A stretch of 64,000 nt of DNA from VAZQ01 sp963712565 (GTDB lineage: Bacteria; Pseudomonadota; Alphaproteobacteria; Rhizobiales; Xanthobacteraceae), in the NCBI GenBank assembly GCA_963712565.1, contig CAVQIP010000040.1, positions 124,001-188,000 of the forward strand, read 5' to 3'. Position numbers and translations under genes: made by a program. Of the stretch, positions 61,747 through 64,000 are shown piece by piece (the stretch's first letter is position 1; each line of letters starts with the position of its first letter). The notes under the pieces were generated by a model. It ran no database searches. It had not been told where the DNA came from and was given only the letters and a program-made list of their open reading frames with translations.

Positions 61747-63424
61747 CTAGTCGCGCTTAACCGGCGTATTCATGGCGACGTCGCTGCGCCGCTCATTGGC
61801 GAGGTTCTTGCCGAGCTCGAAATATTCGCTCCGCGTCGCCATCTCGGCCTGACGCTCCAGCTCCTGCGGCCAATGGCCGAGATCGTAGCCGTGCCATGGC
61901 GGCTGCGGCGTCAGCGGCGGCAGCCCGAGCCGCTCCCAGATCGCCCTGGCCTGCTCCATGAATTCGCGCTTCGGCAGCGCGACCGGCGCATAGGTGCCCT
62001 TGAGCGTGGCGTTGATCAGCACGGCCGCGGTTTCGCCCTCGTCGCGCGGACCGCGCGGTCCGTGGCCGGGATCCTTGTGCGGAACCACCTTGAGATCGTG
62101 CTGCGGCTGGCAGCGGTAGGACATCGCCCAGAACAAAGCGTCGGCGTTGTCGGGCGCGATGTCCTCGTCCACGGCGACGATCCATTTGCCGGCGAAGCGA
62201 TGCAGCGACGACGCACCGTAGAGCGCGCGCCAGATCTCGCTCTCGGGCGTGCCGCGCGCGCACTGGATCGCGATCACGGCGTAGAGGCTGGTGAGCGGCT
62301 CGTGCATCGCGACCCGCGTCACCCCCTTGATGCCGAGGACCGAGCGCAGGTGATGAAGATAGAGCGGCTCCATCGCCACGCGGCGGATCACGCTGGATTC
62401 GCTCGGCGTGACCTGGCTGATGAACGACGGTGAGGATCGGATGGCGGCGGCGGGTGATCGCGGTCACCTCCATGAAGGCGTTGTATTCCTGCAGGTTGAC
62501 GTAGCCGTGGGATTCGCCGAACGGCGCCTCCGGCTCCAGCATCTGCGTATTGATCAGGCCCTCGATGACGATCTCGGCCTCGGCCGGCACCAGGAGATCG
62601 ACGGTCTTCGCCCGCACCACGTTGATGGGGCCGCCGGCGAGCGCGCCGGCGACGGCGAGCTCGTCGAGATTCTCCGGCATCTTCTGCACCGAGGCGTAGG
62701 AGATCGCCGGCGGGCAGCCGACGACGACGGCGCAAGGCAGCGGCTCGCCGCGCGCCTTGCATTTCTCCCAGTGGGCATAGATGCCCGCGCGCAGCTCGAC
62801 CGACGGATTCATCCCGAGCCGGCGCGGCGCCTTGAGCTGTCCGCGATAGTTGCCGACGTTCTGGATGCCGGTCTCGGGGTCCTTGGTGATGTAATGGCCG
62901 GCGGAGAGATAAGGCGCGTTGTCCCAGCCGGGCGTCGAGATCGGCACCGGCAGGCCGTCGAGCGCGGCGCCGTCGCGATCGAGGTCGTCGCCGGCGATGA
63001 CCACCTCCTGGCACGGCGCATCCGTCACCACGCGCGGCGGCAGGGGCGCGGCGATCGCCTTGACCCAGGTCGGCCCGATCTCCTCGAGCGGCCTGCCGAA
63101 GCCGATGCGGTAGACCTCGCGGTTCGCCGCCAGCCCGGCAACCAGCACGGCGATGTCGAAGCGGCGGCCCTTGGAATCCGTCGGCTGCGTGAACAGGAAG
63201 GCCTTGCGCTCCGGCTCTGGGATGCCGCCGCGATATTGCCAGCGCACCAGCGGGTGCATCTCGGTGTCTTTGTTGATCGGCTCGTCGACCACGACGAGCA
63301 GGCCCGCGCGCGCCAGCGCCAGCACGTGCTCGTGCAGGTCGGGATAGCTGCGCGGATGCTGGGGCGGCCCGTCGCGGTAGCGCGCGAGCGCGCTCAATGC
63401 GCGCTCCGCAGCTCGATCGTCCAT
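61747..63424 (-). CDS. UbiD-family (de)carboxylase (one frameshift)
   Basis: About 558 residues when read through, from ATG 63424 behind GGAGGCGCCG. UbiD features are the Arg in QNVGNYRGQL, the central PCAVVVGCPP, and the acidic loop LEPEAPFGESHGYVN. The frame breaks at about 62427-62429 (RRHPILT, then SFISQVTPSESSVIRRVA), repaired by removing one base. It is longer than the other two UbiD proteins, mainly through an N-terminal extension (about 60 residues). It lies between an amidase gene upstream and the NMT1-type binding protein downstream on the same strand. Confidence 0.87.
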
Positions 63425-63464
63425 CGGCGCCTCCGCCAACACGCGCAGTCCAGCGCCGTCCACT

Positions 63465-64000
63465 CTAGAACAAAGCCTTGATGGCCGCAGCCGCCGCGAA
63501 TGCCTCGGCGTCGCCGTTGACGAATCCGGTCACCTGCAGGCCGAGCGGCAGCCCCTGGTCCTGCAACACCGGCAGCGAGATCGCGGGAATGCCGAGCAGG
63601 GACGCGTGCACGGTGCAGTTGGGATCGCCCGTCGATTCGAGGCCCATCGGCGCGGCGGCGGGCGCGGAGAGGCTCACGCAGGCGTCACACTCCGCCGCGA
63701 GCTCGGCGTAGAGCGCGCGCGCCTTGTCGCGTTGCGCGAGGTCGTTGCGGTAGTCGTCGAGGCGCATGGCCTCGGCCTCGGCGAGGCGGCCGAGCATCAC
63801 GGCGCTCACCTTGCTCGCGTCGCGCGCGCGATAGGTGTTGAGCGGCCAGCGCGATTCCCAGCCGTTGATCCGCATCGACAGCGCACGCGCCGGCGCGATC
63901 GCGGCCTCGACGGCGGCGACTTTGGCGTGGGATTGCCGCGTCAACACCTCGATCCCGGCGGCCTTTAGCCGCGCCAGCGCATCCGCCATCGCCTGCTTGG
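63465..64000 (-). CDS. Amidase-signature family protein, C-terminal fragment
   Basis: The gene enters from the right edge; about 178 C-terminal codons are visible, ending at 63465. The sequence FVNGDAEAFAAAAAIKALF ends the protein, and NCTVHASLLGIPAISLPV with GLPLGLQVTGF is the typical amidase C-terminal block. The catalytic Ser-Ser-Lys region lies outside the window. It ends 40 bp before the UbiD start on the same strand, so the two are probably co-transcribed. Confidence 0.85.
   Translation of the reverse strand, partial: KQAMADALARLKAAGIEVLTRQSHAKVAAVEAAIAPARALSMRINGWESRWPLNTYRARDASKVSAVMLGRLAEAEAMRLDDYRNDLAQRDKARALYAELAAECDACVSLSAPAAAPMGLESTGDPNCTVHASLLGIPAISLPVLQDQGLPLGLQVTGFVNGDAEAFAAAAAIKALF

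Noticed and set aside
811..62429. Programmed frameshifting as explanation of the ten frame breaks
   Set aside because: The sites share no slippery sequence, stop codon or following structure, and occur in unrelated gene families that are not known to use it.
1..64000. Prophage, integrative element, transposon, CRISPR or tRNA-linked island
   Set aside because: No integrase, transposase, phage structural gene, regularly spaced repeat array or tRNA was found; the repeats present are short palindromes between genes.

Overview
The window is GC-rich (about two thirds G+C by eye) and reads as chromosome of an alphaproteobacterium of the Hyphomicrobiales (Bradyrhizobium/Rhodoplanes-like). The basis is the family content (many tripartite tricarboxylate transporter binding proteins, CoxLMS-type molybdenum hydroxylases, UbiD decarboxylases, a LivKHMGF transporter) and the hairpin repeat family between genes. 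No rRNA, tRNA, CRISPR array, insertion sequence, integrase or phage gene was seen. No gene-free stretch exceeds 300 bp; the longest (52168-52463) holds only a promoter candidate.

Layout. 1-5.2 kb: start of leuC, an isoquinoline-1-oxidoreductase-type pair (iorA/iorB), a degenerate alpha/beta hydrolase, a small membrane protein and an ECF sigma factor. 5.3-10.9 kb: a four-gene minus-strand signalling operon with overlapping ends: a TRAP-type periplasmic binding protein, a membrane histidine kinase, a receiver-kinase hybrid and an OmpR-type regulator. 11.1-22.7 kb: plus-strand catabolic genes: hydrolase, SDR, cupin, livKHMGF, SDR, acyl-CoA synthetase, enoyl-CoA hydratase, and one polypeptide made of three tandem RidA domains.

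22.7-33.3 kb (minus): a glutamine-synthetase-like enzyme followed by Rieske oxygenase alpha and beta subunits, a dienelactone hydrolase, an isochorismatase-type amidase, a carboxymuconate-cycloisomerase-type lyase, two Bug binding proteins and two SDRs. tctB-tctA diverge from it (33.6-35.5 kb). The pairing of a glutamine synthetase homologue with a Rieske oxygenase resembles aniline-dioxygenase operons. 35.5-44.1 kb (minus): coxG, an amidase, a FAD-dependent reductase or dehydrogenase, pyrE, pyrC, an NAD-type dihydroorotate dehydrogenase pair and an XRE regulator.

44.3-64 kb: an aromatic or heteroaromatic catabolism island. It has two CoxM-CoxS pairs, two CoxL subunits, three UbiD decarboxylases, two closely related Bug binding proteins, an HpaB-type flavin monooxygenase, an NMT1-type binding protein and an amidase running off the right edge. 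A long coiled-coil protein sits in the middle.

Eight genes carry ten single-base frameshifts. Every one is repaired by removing one base, and none needs an added base. This looks like uncorrected sequence error, not gene decay, and the annotation treats these genes as single loci with the shift position given.
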